Position numbers and translations under genes: made by a program | Notes under the pieces: model-generated | Told to the model about the DNA's origin: nothing | What the model saw: only the letters and a program-made list of their open reading frames with translations | Databases searched by the model: none | Shown here: in pieces, positions 11,690-23,170 of the stretch | Layout: each line of letters starts with the position of its first letter | Position numbering within the stretch: position 1 is the stretch's first letter | Assembly (NCBI GenBank): GCA_021234155.1 | Contig: JAJEKV010000004.1 | Location: 24,531,662-24,595,661, forward strand | DNA: 64,000 nt | Reading direction: 5' to 3' | Source: Isoetes taiwanensis | Taxonomy: Eukaryota; Streptophyta; Lycopodiopsida; Isoetales; Isoetaceae

Positions 11690-13024
11690 CTATAAGCTCC
11701 TATAATAGTAGGAGGTAGGTGACGTGGTGGGCCTCAAGATAAAGGCAGACCGAGATATAACAATGGTAGGGCTAGCTATAGACAATGGCTAGGGTTGAAC
11801 ACTCCATCTGCCCCTCCTATGCATACTATGCAGACGGGCTAAATCGGGCTCTGGCATGACTATCGGATACACAATCTCATGGCATCACCCATCCAGACTA
11901 CTCTGGGTTGCATCCCCAGTCCGATGGGACAGGAAGGGTTGCATCTCCCCTTTTCGAGGTCTAGTGGCTCCAGCGGCTAGAGAATCGTGGTGACACCACG
12001 ATTAAATGCAGTTGAACCCCCCCCGAACAAGAGCCAGGCCGACACCTGCAACTCTTGAGAGGCAGGGTGACACCATTTCCCCAGGAGGTGTTGGACCCAT
12101 ACCTGCCTACTCGAGTGACCTACTATAGGCCCTAGCCGCTATGGGTCTCCGGTAACCACGCTCAGCTCAGGGGACCTCCCTCCCGGGGCCACCCCCGTTG
12201 TATGGTGCTAAGTCACATCATAGCCCGTGTGGCGGGTGGGTCCCTATGCACAGGCGCAACTAATAGGAACTAAGGGGTCTAAACTAGGAGCATCATCTAA
12301 ATAATGGCTACTAGGTCTCTACCCCTTCCCAATACAAGAGAAGCAAACATGATCAACCAATATCACATATGCACATAACATGATAAATACTTGAGAATAA
12401 CATCTAATCATAATCACATGCATCTAACTCACGGTTAGGGTTCATTGATTAGGATTCAAGATCTAGATTGAGGGTTCTAGGATGGCTCTATTAGAGATCT
12501 GAAATGCTAACTCATCTGGAATCCTAATTCTTCCAGATGATCTACAAAGGACTCTAATCCAAATATCTGCTCTTGAGGAACTCCCTCCTGCTCCCGGCAT
12601 CTCCACGGTCTTCAAGGGGTTCGAAGTAGCTTCCACTTCTACTGGTGCATGCACGCTCTGGGAGCTGCTGTGCTATGCTGTGCCACAACAGACAGTTCTT
12701 GAAACGGAGTTTCGAAAGCAAACAAGGTTCCAAGACTGTTAGAACAAAAAAAATGGCCTAGGGTTAGGGTTTGGCCATTTATACGTTAGGGTTCCATGTC
12801 ACTGCCACATGGCTCCAATGGGGTGCTTCCATGTGGCGGGTGCCCAATAGGGTGAGGCCATGTGGAAATGGCCCTATGCCTAAGGTTGGCTAAGTTATAT
12901 GAATAACTTCGCCATGCTCCCTTTTCCACCTACTATGGTGTACAAGGTTACTAAAGTAGACTTGTACAGTGATGTAGTCCAGAAATATATGTATTTATAG
13001 CGCATATTTCAGGGGAACATCACA
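11690..13024 (-). repeat. LTR and flanking sequence of a minus-strand gypsy-type relic (inner limit uncertain)
   Basis: The start of the LTR is set on the minus strand at 13024. There the purine tract AAGGGGGGGAGAA is followed by TGTGATG, which would be the TG of the LTR. A TATA-like TATAAATA (minus) lies at about 12992-12999, some 30 bp in. The rest of the stretch has no coding sequence, with C-rich blocks and the AGGGTTAGGGTTTGG region that is common in plant LTRs. The far edge of the LTR is not visible, so 11690 is only the end of the region of similar character. Confidence 0.5.
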
Positions 13025-13072
13025 TTCTCCCCCCCTTAGGATAATGCTGTCCTCAGCATTACGCTAAGGTGG
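13025..13072 (-). pseudogene. C-terminal scrap of Ty3/gypsy polyprotein plus polypurine tract
   Basis: Read on the minus strand, the bases just before the purine tract encode R-N-A-E-D-S-I-I-L-R-G-G-E. This is the characteristic C-terminal end of many plant Ty3/gypsy polyproteins, where the last codons overlap the polypurine tract. A stop (TAG) lies directly upstream in this frame and no further polyprotein can be followed beyond about 13072, so the element is truncated. Confidence 0.65.
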
Positions 13073-13079
13073 CGAACCT

Positions 13080-15590
13080 GCAACAGCCCTGCAAAAACTC
13101 ACAACATGAATATAGGAGCTTAACTTTATTGAAAAGATCAACTTTCCGTTAATTACTTATTATGTAATTATAATATAAAGCTATATTTATAAGTTATACA
13201 AAATTATATAGTTGTAACAAGTATTATTATAAAAATATGCACACATAATATTATTACAATAAATTTAGGAGTTCATAGTTAACTCTAAAATCTATGACTC
13301 CTGTCTTCTCGTAACTTGCTCCCTTCTCCATCGTCCCTTCAGCGACACACACAAGTAGCACATTCGTTATTTAAGTTAATAAGTTTGTGATTTTGGGGAC
13401 CACCCCTAATTACCTCCTTGAGCGAACTACTAGCTCAAGGTTACCCCTACTACCTTGCACTTTCGATCATGGCCCAAAGGATTTGAGTTAAGGACCATTT
13501 AAAACGATCATATCATAAGCCCATGATCGGGTGCTACCTTGTACAAGATCCCTTGATCATGTACACCATGATTCATCATGCCCACAGGGGTTTAGGCTAG
13601 GAACATTCGGGCGATCCCATTGCATGATCACGCTCACCTCATCATGACCCCCTATGATCATGTGCACATGCGGGTGCATCGTGGCATAGAGAACATCTTA
13701 ACGATGATCCCATCATCACGCCGCGATCCGTGCCTCCTCATGCATGACTCCTTGATCATGCACACCTGCTGATGCATCATCATAGCTCTCCTTCTTTCCC
13801 AGCCCTTTCTCTCCGGTACCATTTTCCCTTCCATTTCCCCTCTTCCTCTCCCTTTTCCTTTTCTCTTTCCCTTTCCTTTTTCATATCCCTTTTCTCCACC
13901 TTTCCAAGCAGCTCGGCATAGTATTGATCATCTCCATGGCACTTTCGAAGGGTGGTCCTTTCCTCCACCCCTTCCCCCTCCCACTCTTATATAGACCACC
14001 GATTTAACACTCTGCCCGGTGGCACAATCATGCATCATTCCACCGTCCCATCCTCATCCTTTCAAGGATTTTTGCATTAAAGTAGATACTCTTGGAGATT
14101 ACCATACCATGCAGCAAATCTCGCCCCCTTTCATTCTTTCACCGACCAGACGAGCGATATTAAGCCCTATGCTCCTCTAAGTTGCCACTCCTAATTTATG
14201 GTCGGACTTGCAAGACTACGTTACACCATCGTCCATTAAGACAATTAGAACCATAGTGAAGCCAAATTGAAATGCCAAGTACATTGTTTATCCAAGTTCT
14301 CTTCACAGTCAATTCAATTTGAAAAACCAAGTATATTGCTTATCCAAGTTCTGTACAAAGTCAAGTCTAAGTCAGTTTGAATACCAAATAAGTAAATTTG
14401 CACCCCTCTATCATTAAATTTTAAAAGTTTCAAGATCAGGAAGAGCATGAGGAGCACAAAGCATAAGGAGCACAAAAAGCACGATAGCCTCACATGGTCT
14501 TGGTGCCATCACCTCACCAATCTGATTAACTACATCTACTAGTAATGGAGCCCAGGTGTTTTCTTTGGGTATAAGTTGGAAACACATTGTGGGCCGGAAA
14601 CATGTTTAGCTCAACTCCTTTTCATAAATCTTATATAATAGAAACCAAGCCCAACATTGATGGGCTATAAGAGGTTTTTGTGCACTCGAGTATCGTTTCC
14701 CTTTCCTTTTGCCTTTTGCTCTATCCTACATTTCCCTTTCTTTCCCTTTTTCCCATTTTTCTACACACTTTCCTTTTTCCTTTTCCTTGCACATCCCCCC
14801 ATCCTGCTTTTTCCCTCCACTTCCCGTTCTCCTTTTTTCCTTTCCCCTTTTTCCGACGGTTTTTTTTTCCTTCCATTTCATAGCTTGCTCCAAGGCATGT
14901 TACGTTGATGCACAACAAGAGGTTCACAATGCGATCCGCGATATTCTTGTAACAAATGCAACATGATGGTATTAAGCCACATGAAGTAAGTTTTTATACA
15001 TGAAATCATTATGGCATGTATAGCCAAATTCATATGCTATTATGCAAGAAATCATTTACATTCTCACCCACACTTTATTACTTCGGCTAGAAGTTAGGGA
15101 CTAGAACTAGCCCGATTGGTGTATCTTGCCCATTAGGCGGGACTATTACTCTAGACTAGATGAACTAGTAATTCTTGTGGTAAAATTAGTTGTACTATGT
15201 AGCGGGAAGGAACTGGTGAAGTTATTATGAATCAATTAAAACAAGTTGACAACTTTCTTTTGCATTACCAGCTACCTCTTGAATGCCGCATAATAATGAG
15301 AAGTCTTTGTATCATGGCGGAGGATCCATGTTCAAATATCCAAGAATGGACCTGAATGCAACAAGGTTTCTAGGTAGGTCAATATATATGGAAAAAGTGT
15401 TAAATAGCAAGAGAGGGGCTGGAGTAGTTTTCAAAGATTTAATCCACAATGTGTTGTCTTGGATAACAACGATTCTGTATATATAATACATGGGCTTTCA
15501 AGAAAGTTTTTCAACTTTTTAAGCTTATGCAAATGGAATGTGTCCATCTAGATAAATTCGAATTTTACTATTTTATTTAATACATGGGCC
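13080..15590. other. gene-free stretch with GATCATG-rich and pyrimidine-rich segments
   Basis: No coding homology. 13460-13770 is unusually dense in GATCATG / TGATCATG words. 13790-13900 and 14690-14885 are C/T-rich tracts (CCCTTTTCC-type) on the plus strand that create long but meaningless open frames on both strands. 15283-15486 has an open frame without a recognisable motif. Confidence 0.5.
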
Positions 15591-16005
15591 AAGTGATCTA
15601 GCCGAGGGTAAACATGTGGACTGCCCTTATCACAATGTACGGCAAATGTGGACAATTTAGAGAATCACGAACCTTTGATGGTCAAGAATCTTTTACGTGA
15701 TTGTGGCAATATTCACGATTAATTGTTGTATGAGATATACACATGTGATGCGGAATGTTCTTTCTAACTAGTTATGAAGTCAACGCCACACAGTAAGATC
15801 CTTTACTTATTGTTTCTTGTAATAGTCTTGCTATTATCATAGGCACCACACTAGCTATACCAAGTATGTGGCTCAGTTGGCAAAGCTAAAGCTCCTTTAA
15901 GGTGCAGAATCTAGAGATGTTATTAGTTGCTCAGATAAGCCCCACTCTAAGTAAGGCTTCAACTATACTATGAATTGGGAGTAATGTTTATGGCAGAACT
16001 TAACA
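15590..16005 (+). repeat. dispersed repeat copy A, 5' part
   Basis: About 415 bp collinear with 31250-31670, sharing for example GTGGCTCAGTTGGCAAAGCT and TAAGGCTTCAACTATACTAT. It breaks off at CAGAACTTAACA (about 16005) and resumes at 18651, on the other side of a LINE insertion. Confidence 0.85.
15600..15720 (+). pseudogene. PPR-repeat scrap inside a dispersed repeat
   Basis: The frame reads N-M-W-T-A-L-I-T-M-Y-G-K-C-G-Q-F, the diagnostic core of a PLS-class pentatricopeptide repeat (x-ALI-x-MY-x-KCG). It is followed by an R-T-F-D segment and then stops. The same repeat occurs near 31265-31370 with a related T-M-Y-N-K-C-G-Q-L core. PPR proteins bind organelle RNA; this piece is only about one repeat long and sits in a multicopy sequence, so it is a captured relic, not a gene. 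Confidence 0.65.
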
Positions 16006-18651
16006 GTAACAAAGGACGAAGTTTATTCCACCCTCAAGGGAATGGCATATGGCAAATCGCTTTGCCACGGCGGCTTCCCCGCTAAATTTTTCCTGAGGAT
16101 GAGCTTGGTGATGATCTAACAACAGCCTTACATGGTGCTTGGATGTTTGAGAGCACTGCACCCTTCACTATCCAGCGGCTTTCTTGCCTTAATCCCAAAG
16201 GTGGAAAGCCATCTACTATTGAAGAATGGCGTCCAATTGCTCTCACAAATATGACCTACAAGCTTATGGCTAAGCTCTTTGCAAATCGACTTAAGCCAAT
16301 ATTGTGCAAGCTAATAAGGGCGAGCAGGGCATCATTAGGTACTAGGTAGAAACATTCTATCAAATTACTTGGCACTTTGCAAAGGCTGCATTAGGATGAA
16401 CAAAGTAAGAAGAAATGCATCATGCTCAAATTGGATTTTAAATGCGCTTTTCGATATAGTGAGATGGGATTCCATTAGGAAGTCATGGGCAAACTAGCTT
16501 TGGGAAAAATTTATAAACATGGTCATGGGGCTTAACAAGTCAAAACACGCATCAATCCTCATCAATGGCGGTCCAACCCAACTTTTTCCTCTCGGGAAGG
16601 GTGTGCAGCCGGGGCTGCCCACTTGTCCCTTATATATTTATTCTACTAGCAAATGTTACGACTCTCTTGGGGCGTCAAAGCTTAAAGCAGTGAGATCAAT
16701 GGGATCAAACTTCTTTTTACATCTCGAGATCCGATAACCATACAACGGTTTATCGATGACACATTTATATTCTCAAGGTATGGCGATTCCGGCTTCAACA
16801 ACTACCTTGAGACAATTAAAACTTTCGGCACCTTCAGCAGGTATGTTTGAATAACAGCAAATGCTCAATTATATGGCCTCCAAACTATTAGGATTACCCT
16901 TGACAATAGGAGCTCTTCCTCTAGGTACTTGGAACTCCTTTCTTGATAAATTGAAAAAAAGAATAAACCTATAGTCAAGCAAGGGTCTTTCAATAGCGGG
17001 TCGGATCACTATAGCTAATTGTGTACTCAACAGCTCGATTATGTGTCTTTGGTGTTGTTGGCTCCCAAATATGTATATCAACACATGGAGCAGTTCATAA
17101 GAGGGTTCATCTGGCAGGTTTTACCTAAAATAGCATGGACAGAAGTGTGGAAACCTAAGATGCTTGGAGGCTTAGGCAGCAAAAACTTGTTAACACACTT
17201 CCAAGCCCTTATCTTCAAGCTCGTATGGGATGCTCTCAACCAAAAGGTAGATTTTGGATCTCAATTTATTAGGCACTGGCTTGGCAAAGCAAGCCCAGCA
17301 ACCTCTAAGCCATCCCTGTCGCTGCTTTGTAAATTTGCATGCTTTAGTGATTTCAAAATAGCACCTGGTATTTTCCCCAGTTATGCAAAAGATCCTAGAA
17401 GCTTGGATGGGAGTTAAAGATGTTTAGACCGGAGCACAAGCCACATGGCATTCAGGAAATCTCTCAATCTTTTGGAGCCCAATGATCAATACCGAAGAGG
17501 ACTACCCATTAGCTCTGTGACACCCAAGAATCTGTAGAAAATGGGAATGTGCCAGAATATCTCTCCTAAAGGACCTATAGAGCACGGGAAAACAATTGCT
17601 GGTAGTCATGGACTAAGGTCAAGTTAATGATTGGAGGAACACCTTTCGAGACGCAATGAGCAGTTAGTATGTTATCGAGGAATTGAAGGGCGGGAGGATA
17701 TTTGGGTGTTAAACAACAAAAACTCACTCTCTGTGAGCACAATATACAAAGCTCTATCTGGTGATGATCTCGGCGGTGTCTTCGGAATCAATCTAAATAG
17801 ATCGGCTATGTAAATTAGCTAAAAAATGTTGGCAATCACATTGTGCAAAGAAAATATAGATGTTCATGTGGCTCACCTAATGAAGTGGTCTAGCCACTAA
17901 AACACAGCTGCTCAAAGGAAATTTGTGGAAGAAACTAGTTACCCACTTTGAAATATGGCAATGAGGAAGAAATTGGACACATGTATCTTGGCTTTTTTAC
18001 GGGAATGGGTTGCCCCATCCTCCAAATCGACCACAACCCGGTTTAATGGCGGCCCGTTATTATGATGTTGGTTAAAAATAAGGTGGGCCATTCCATCATC
18101 GACACTACTCTACGGGCTGTTTGGAAGCCTGAGATGTCTTGGTTGCCATGGGTGGAGAGGAGATCTCGGTGCAAAAATAAAAAACGTGTTTAACCATGAT
18201 GTTGCCCTTATGGCTATATCTCACTTGAAAAATGGGGCTGCGACTATGACATAGCTTTGGCTTGGCACTGTTCAGGGCTTTTACTCACACTTCAAATGTT
18301 CTTGGATGTGTGATGGTGGTAGGTTCTGGCCGTTCGGTTGAGGAGTAAATGATGGGAACTCCCACACTTCAAATATTCTTGGATGTGTGATGGGGTAGAT
18401 TTACCTTTGAGGTGGTGTGAGCGAGGGCTAGTGCCCCAATCGAGAGCTCTTAGCTCAAGCCCCTTGGGGCATTTCCTTTTCTTTTCTATATGTAATTATA
18501 ACAATCTAAATAAATGAACTTTCTAGCTAAAACAAAAACAAAAACAAAAACAAAAACAAAAACAAAAAAAAAAACAAAAACAAAAACAAAAACAAAAACA
18601 AAAACAAAAAAAACAAAAACAAAAACAAAAACAAAAACAAAAACAAAAACA
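16006..18651 (+). mobile_element. 5'-truncated LINE with (AAAAAC)n tail, degenerate
   Basis: A 2.6 kb L1-type LINE inserted in a dispersed repeat. Its ORF2 begins inside the reverse transcriptase: V-T-K-D-E-V-Y-S-T-L-K-G-M (16006 on), then G-K-P-S-T-I-E-E-W-R-P-I-A-L-T-N (the RPI-LTN motif), the G-V-Q-P-G-L-P motif where active copies have QGCPL, and R-F-I-D-D-T-F at about 16745, where a YADD box is expected. Post-RT sequence follows (17019-17417; F-I-R-G-F-I-W...G-G-L-G), then a ragged C-terminal part to about 18480. Many stops and frameshifts make it inactive. The 3' end is an AAAAAC microsatellite from about 18528 to 18650. The matching repeat copy at 31.67 kb lacks the insertion. Confidence 0.85.
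18528..18650 (+). repeat. (AAAAAC)n microsatellite, LINE 3' tail
   Basis: About twenty AAAAAC units with a few short and long variants. It lies exactly between the LINE 3' untranslated region and the resumption of the interrupted repeat, so it is the insertion's tail rather than an independent satellite. Confidence 0.9.
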
Positions 18652-19750
18652 ATTGAATAAAAACTATTTGAGACAGCAAGATACGTGCCTTCCAATATGC
18701 ATGGTTTTATGACAGTTTATGAGTTTCAAAGATATCATGTACATAGTATTGAAAGCTTTAAGCTCATTTGTAGGCGTTATGCATGTCAAGGAGTGTATTC
18801 TGATTGTCAAGTGAAAATCAAAATATCTAGCATGGCCATCTTAGGTGCAGTGGTAGCAAAAGCAAATGCAAATGTTATTCAAATTATCACGGATGTTATT
18901 CAGGTTATCTTCGATGTTTCACTTGATATTCAACTTTTTATTGTGGAATGCAAAAAGTCATAACCTCCTATATGTCTTGTACTTTCTACATTGTTGGTTT
19001 GGATCTTTAGATATGGCGATGGAACAAGTGCAAGTCCAATAAGTTCAATAAAAGTATCTTTGGTGGTCCTCGAAATTAGGTTTCTCAAAAAGTCATCGGG
19101 TTAGAGGCTTTAATCATTTCTGCGATAATTTACCTTGGTTAATTATAGGAGATATTAATTAACAATTCATTTATGCCAAGGAATAGAATAGAATAGAATA
19201 GAATAGTTTTTTTTAGCGTCCACGGGAGACCAATAGGTCAAGGATTGATTAAATTTTATTGTCTTCTCGGTACTTCTTTGTAGGACTAGGAGAAATAATT
19301 GTTTTCTTGAGTAGATGGAGGATTCAAAACTGGTATTGATGCTATCATGGCAGCCGCAATAATAAAGGTCGTTATCATTGCCCGGTATATATGTTATCTG
19401 AACAATTGTTATCTTTGAAGTTGCAAACTAGGTAGTGTAAGGTTCTTACAATGCTAGCTCTACAATTTTTGTATAAGTATAATGGGTTTGTATAGAGAGG
19501 AGCTGCATGCTCATTTCCACGGAGGTGCAAATGATCTAATTAATTTGTTTATCTCTGATTTGCCAAAGATCACGATTCCCTTTAGCTTATATGCAAAGGA
19601 ACATCCTAGACTTTGAAATGCTAGCTACTCATTGTGCTCTTATTGGGAATTTAAGGTTCACGATCCTCTTTTGAAGGCTGCGATCTGAGGAAGGATTTCT
19701 TGAAACAAAGAAATATTCCATTTGTGATTGATTTAAGTTTTATGCTAGCG
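18651..19750 (+). repeat. dispersed repeat copy A, 3' part (contains LINE endonuclease-like scrap)
   Basis: Collinear with 31680-32800 and, from about 19060, with 28430-29100. Around 19125-19160 the frame reads D-N-L-P-W-L-I-I-G-D-I-N, the W-x-I-x-G-D-x-N motif of the LINE endonuclease. The repeat family therefore includes a degenerate LINE 5' region. Stops are frequent and no open coding capacity remains. Confidence 0.75.
19183..19238 (-). mobile_element. 56-bp micro-insertion: LINE 3' end with TATTC tail
   Basis: Flanked by the 6-bp direct repeat CAAGGA (19177-19182 and 19239-19244). On the minus strand it reads as a conserved CCCGTGGACG-type LINE 3' end, an A run and (TATTC)n. The copies at 28.54 kb and 32.16 kb have the uninterrupted site. 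Confidence 0.85.
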
Positions 19751-20592
19751 ATGCATTATGCCACATATGTTCCATCTTTTAATTTTAAGGTCCAAAAATA
19801 TGAAACACTATGGGGTTGAAAGCTGTTTGCATTTGAAGGAACAAGAAGGAAGGCAAGAATGGAATTTGGAGTCACAAGAAGGAATACATGCATGCTTCAT
19901 TAACAAATAAAATTTTCACGGAACTCCTTAAACGAGAAAGGAACCTACAATTGTGCATACCATGCTTGAAGAAATGAGGATTTCAAAAATCAAACTAGAA
20001 GGTTTTAGGATCATTACCTCATTGCAACAAGAGTTGTTCATAATGTCAAGTAAGGTATCTTGCATTTATATTAGTATGTTTCTATTACCCTTATGAGTTG
20101 CAAAATCTCCCTTGTAGGGAATTCTCTATGGAATGCATAGAGGGTGGTCATAGGAAGGGGCATGATAGAGGCACACTTCCATTTATATTTTTGCCATGCT
20201 TGGATATTGAGGTTAGAGGTTGGTTAGTTGACATGCATAACCTGGTATCTAAGGTCCCCATACTAATGAGAAAGTGGGTTGGAATTGATAATAGACTAGT
20301 TATAGTGCCGGCGTTCTTGCTTTAATGCTAATTGAAGAGGTGGTTTGTATTTGTTGCTTAGAAAACAATGTGGCTTGGAGGGGCAAGGGTGGTATAGAGC
20401 AAGCTTTTAATATTTATTGATAAGGATGAAGAACCATTGTGCAAAAATAATGGATTTGGTCTCACATGTTGAGCTGTGGAAATTTTATAGTCGCGTTGTT
20501 TTTGTTTATGAGATAGTTCTATCGAAATGATTTTATTGTGAGGCATTGGTAGGCTTTAGCAACCTATAGATATTTGTATTGCAATGTGAAAG

Positions 20593-20628
20593 AATAGAAT
20601 AGAATAGAATATTTTTTTAACGTCCACG
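20593..20628 (-). mobile_element. 36-bp micro-insertion: LINE 3' end with TATTC tail
   Basis: The minus strand reads CGTGGACGTT, a short A run, then (TATTC)n. It is bounded by the direct repeat GAAAG at 20588-20592 and 20629-20633. It shares the GTCCACG core with the LINE ends at 60.8 and 61.75 kb. No empty-site copy is present in the window. Confidence 0.65.
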
Positions 20629-22929
20629 GAAAGCAACAATAGCTGTAAGTTGGATTGTGTCAACTATAAGCAATGTCGATTTAGAGGCGAAAGTGGTAAT
20701 TAGGATTACTCATGAGTTTATTTTGATTGAGTAGGTCCTGATGATTGTGAAACAAATTGAGTCTCCTCTATTTGAATGGCAATGGGTGAAGGGATGGAGT
20801 ATGTATCGATAGTTTTTTCCTCTATGAAATTTGGAAGGTTTAATACGTAGTTCCACGTAGTTATAATGGTTTGTCGAAATGTATAATGTCTACAATGAAA
20901 ATTCTTATTGGATTAAGTGTAGAACTAAGGAAACAACATAAAATAAGACCATATCTTACCATATTTTGTTGGAATATGAGAGATTATTTTATTAGGTTAA
21001 TTTATTAGGTTTTAGTTGGAATATGGGTGATTATTAACTTGGGCACCCACACCAATAGTCAAGCACAAAAAGAAAGTGCATGAACTTATGAATCAACCCT
21101 TTTAAATCACGAATTCCTAATTTCTAGTCTTAACTTCCACCAACACTTTTGTATCAACCTACATCTTATCTTTGCAAAGGACCCGATGTCCAACGTGAAC
21201 AACATTTGAACCCATATGACCGCCGTGTTGTTTCACGAAACATGTTCAAAACATGGTCTGGCTATCAATGGCTAAAGCTTATGATACATGGCTACTTGTG
21301 ATTGTATTCAAATTGTTGCAATGTGGCAATAAACAAATTGTCCTAATAACTATCATTACTCCACGGAATTAACAAAGCAAAGCATTGGTGTGTAAAATAT
21401 GAGCACCATAAATTTTGTGCACAACACTTCTCTACAAACACTTGGAAATAAAATGTGATAACAAAAGCGACCATTTTGTGACAAAGTTAATTGTTAATGG
21501 AGTTTTAATAGCTTTCTAAAATGGATAGAGTGTCGATTTATGCACTTGATTTTCCATCTAGGAGCTTGAAGGTAAAAAGAAAGTCAAAGCTGATGCTTGA
21601 AAGTGCATCATAGATTACACATACAAATATTTGGTTTAACTTAGATCCTTCCATATGAATCTTATTATCGTCTTTTTCTTTTCGGATGTTGTATCCTGTT
21701 ATTCAACGTTTGAACTGCAAAAAGGAGTTTTGCTTTGCAAACAAATAGGGAAAAAAACGCACCTGCAATATTCTCCATCTGGGACCTTAACATATGTGGT
21801 CATTGCTAGAACTCAAAATGGTCTCTCTAGAGTCCAGAACTTCGTTGATTGAATAGGCGAAAAAAATTAAGAATCACCTTCCCAGATTTTATGAGAAAAA
21901 CAATAAGATATGTTGCACATCAACCATATGGTATCCCCAATGCAAATGGCAACCTCAAACTCAAAATTTGTTCCAAAGATATGCACTAAACATCCTTAGC
22001 TATTTGGCCTCAATCCCTGTGTACCCATTTATGCTGCCTAAAGATCATGCTGATACAAAATATCTGCCAGAAATTGAAGAAAATAAGAACTTTACGTAAA
22101 TTACAACAACAAAGATATTTTGGTTGCATAAGAATTTTGATCGAGCTTCTATGTTTGATTAATAGGTCATGGATATTCTTTGCTTCAGGAAGCAAAAATT
22201 GGCATATGTTTGGCAATTAGCTTGCATAGGTGACATCTTTAAACTTCAAGCTAAATCAAAGGTATGAAAATTTAGACCAGGCATAATATGCCATTTCCAT
22301 CCATGGCAATAGAGGGGTGGAAAATCCAATATTTAATTAAGATTAATCTAGTTAGATGAATTTATGTATAAAGACCAACCAATAGAGTATAAAAAACAAC
22401 TTGTTTTGCAGAATCAAGAATGTTGGCAAACAAAGCAAAGTAGTTATTCCTGGCCTGATTCGTCTAGAACTGCCTGCCTATCACTTAACTTCTAGTGTAT
22501 ATTTTATATTCTTCTATCAGCCTGTCTAGTATTACACTTGTCCAGAAGCCCAAGCCCCTACACCATAATATTACAAATTCAAGGTTTTCCTGAGTATTAC
22601 ATATTATCCATGGATAGTGCAGCACCCATTTCCTTTAATATTGGATAAGCTACTGTAACTCAAAGACCTATTATTTCGTTGGATAAGCCCTTGCCTCAAG
22701 GGGGGTTAGAAATATGATGGGATATCTAAGAAAAATGAAATGTTGACTTCAAGTCACCACGTGACATCTTAATGTACTATTGCTAGGGGATACATCTACT
22801 ACATAGAAGATATTCATCACCTTCATAATGGAGATGTGAACTGTTTAAGTAGCATAGGTTTGCGAACTCATTTTTTCAACATTACTAAAGTGCACCGAGA
22901 GTAGAGTGGCCTTTCTAGAAAAGCAAGTC

Positions 22930-23170
22930 AGTGGCATTTCTTTGCGGCGAGGCTCTTGGAGCTCTCGTTGGCTCCCTCACGTATCAAGTGTTCTATGACA
23001 TAGAATTGCATGATGTGAAAAGCAACTCTTTGGCATTTTATGGCTGGTATTAGCATTTGCCTGGCTCCAAAGCCTGATTTTCCTATTCACTAATGCAGCA
23101 AATTCTTCTGTTTCCATGAGGTCGTCTAAGCTCCAAAGCTGGGCTGCTTGATCATTTTCCTCGTTTCACT
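22930..23170 (-). pseudogene. coding-like fragment, family unknown
   Basis: One minus-strand frame has a clearly protein-like run around 23060-23140, LDDLMETEEFAALVNRKIRL followed by W-S-Q-A-N-A-N-T. The frame is open for about 55 codons before a stop and lacks a start. It may be an exon or a piece of a retrotransposon gag-like protein. I do not recognise it. Confidence 0.35.

Noticed and set aside
13780-14927. Several 60-86 aa K/E- or F/P-rich frames
   Set aside because: They are pyrimidine-tract by-products read on both strands, with no motif.
18486-18695. Phe/Val repeat protein on the minus strand
   Set aside because: It is a translation of the (AAAAAC)n tail.
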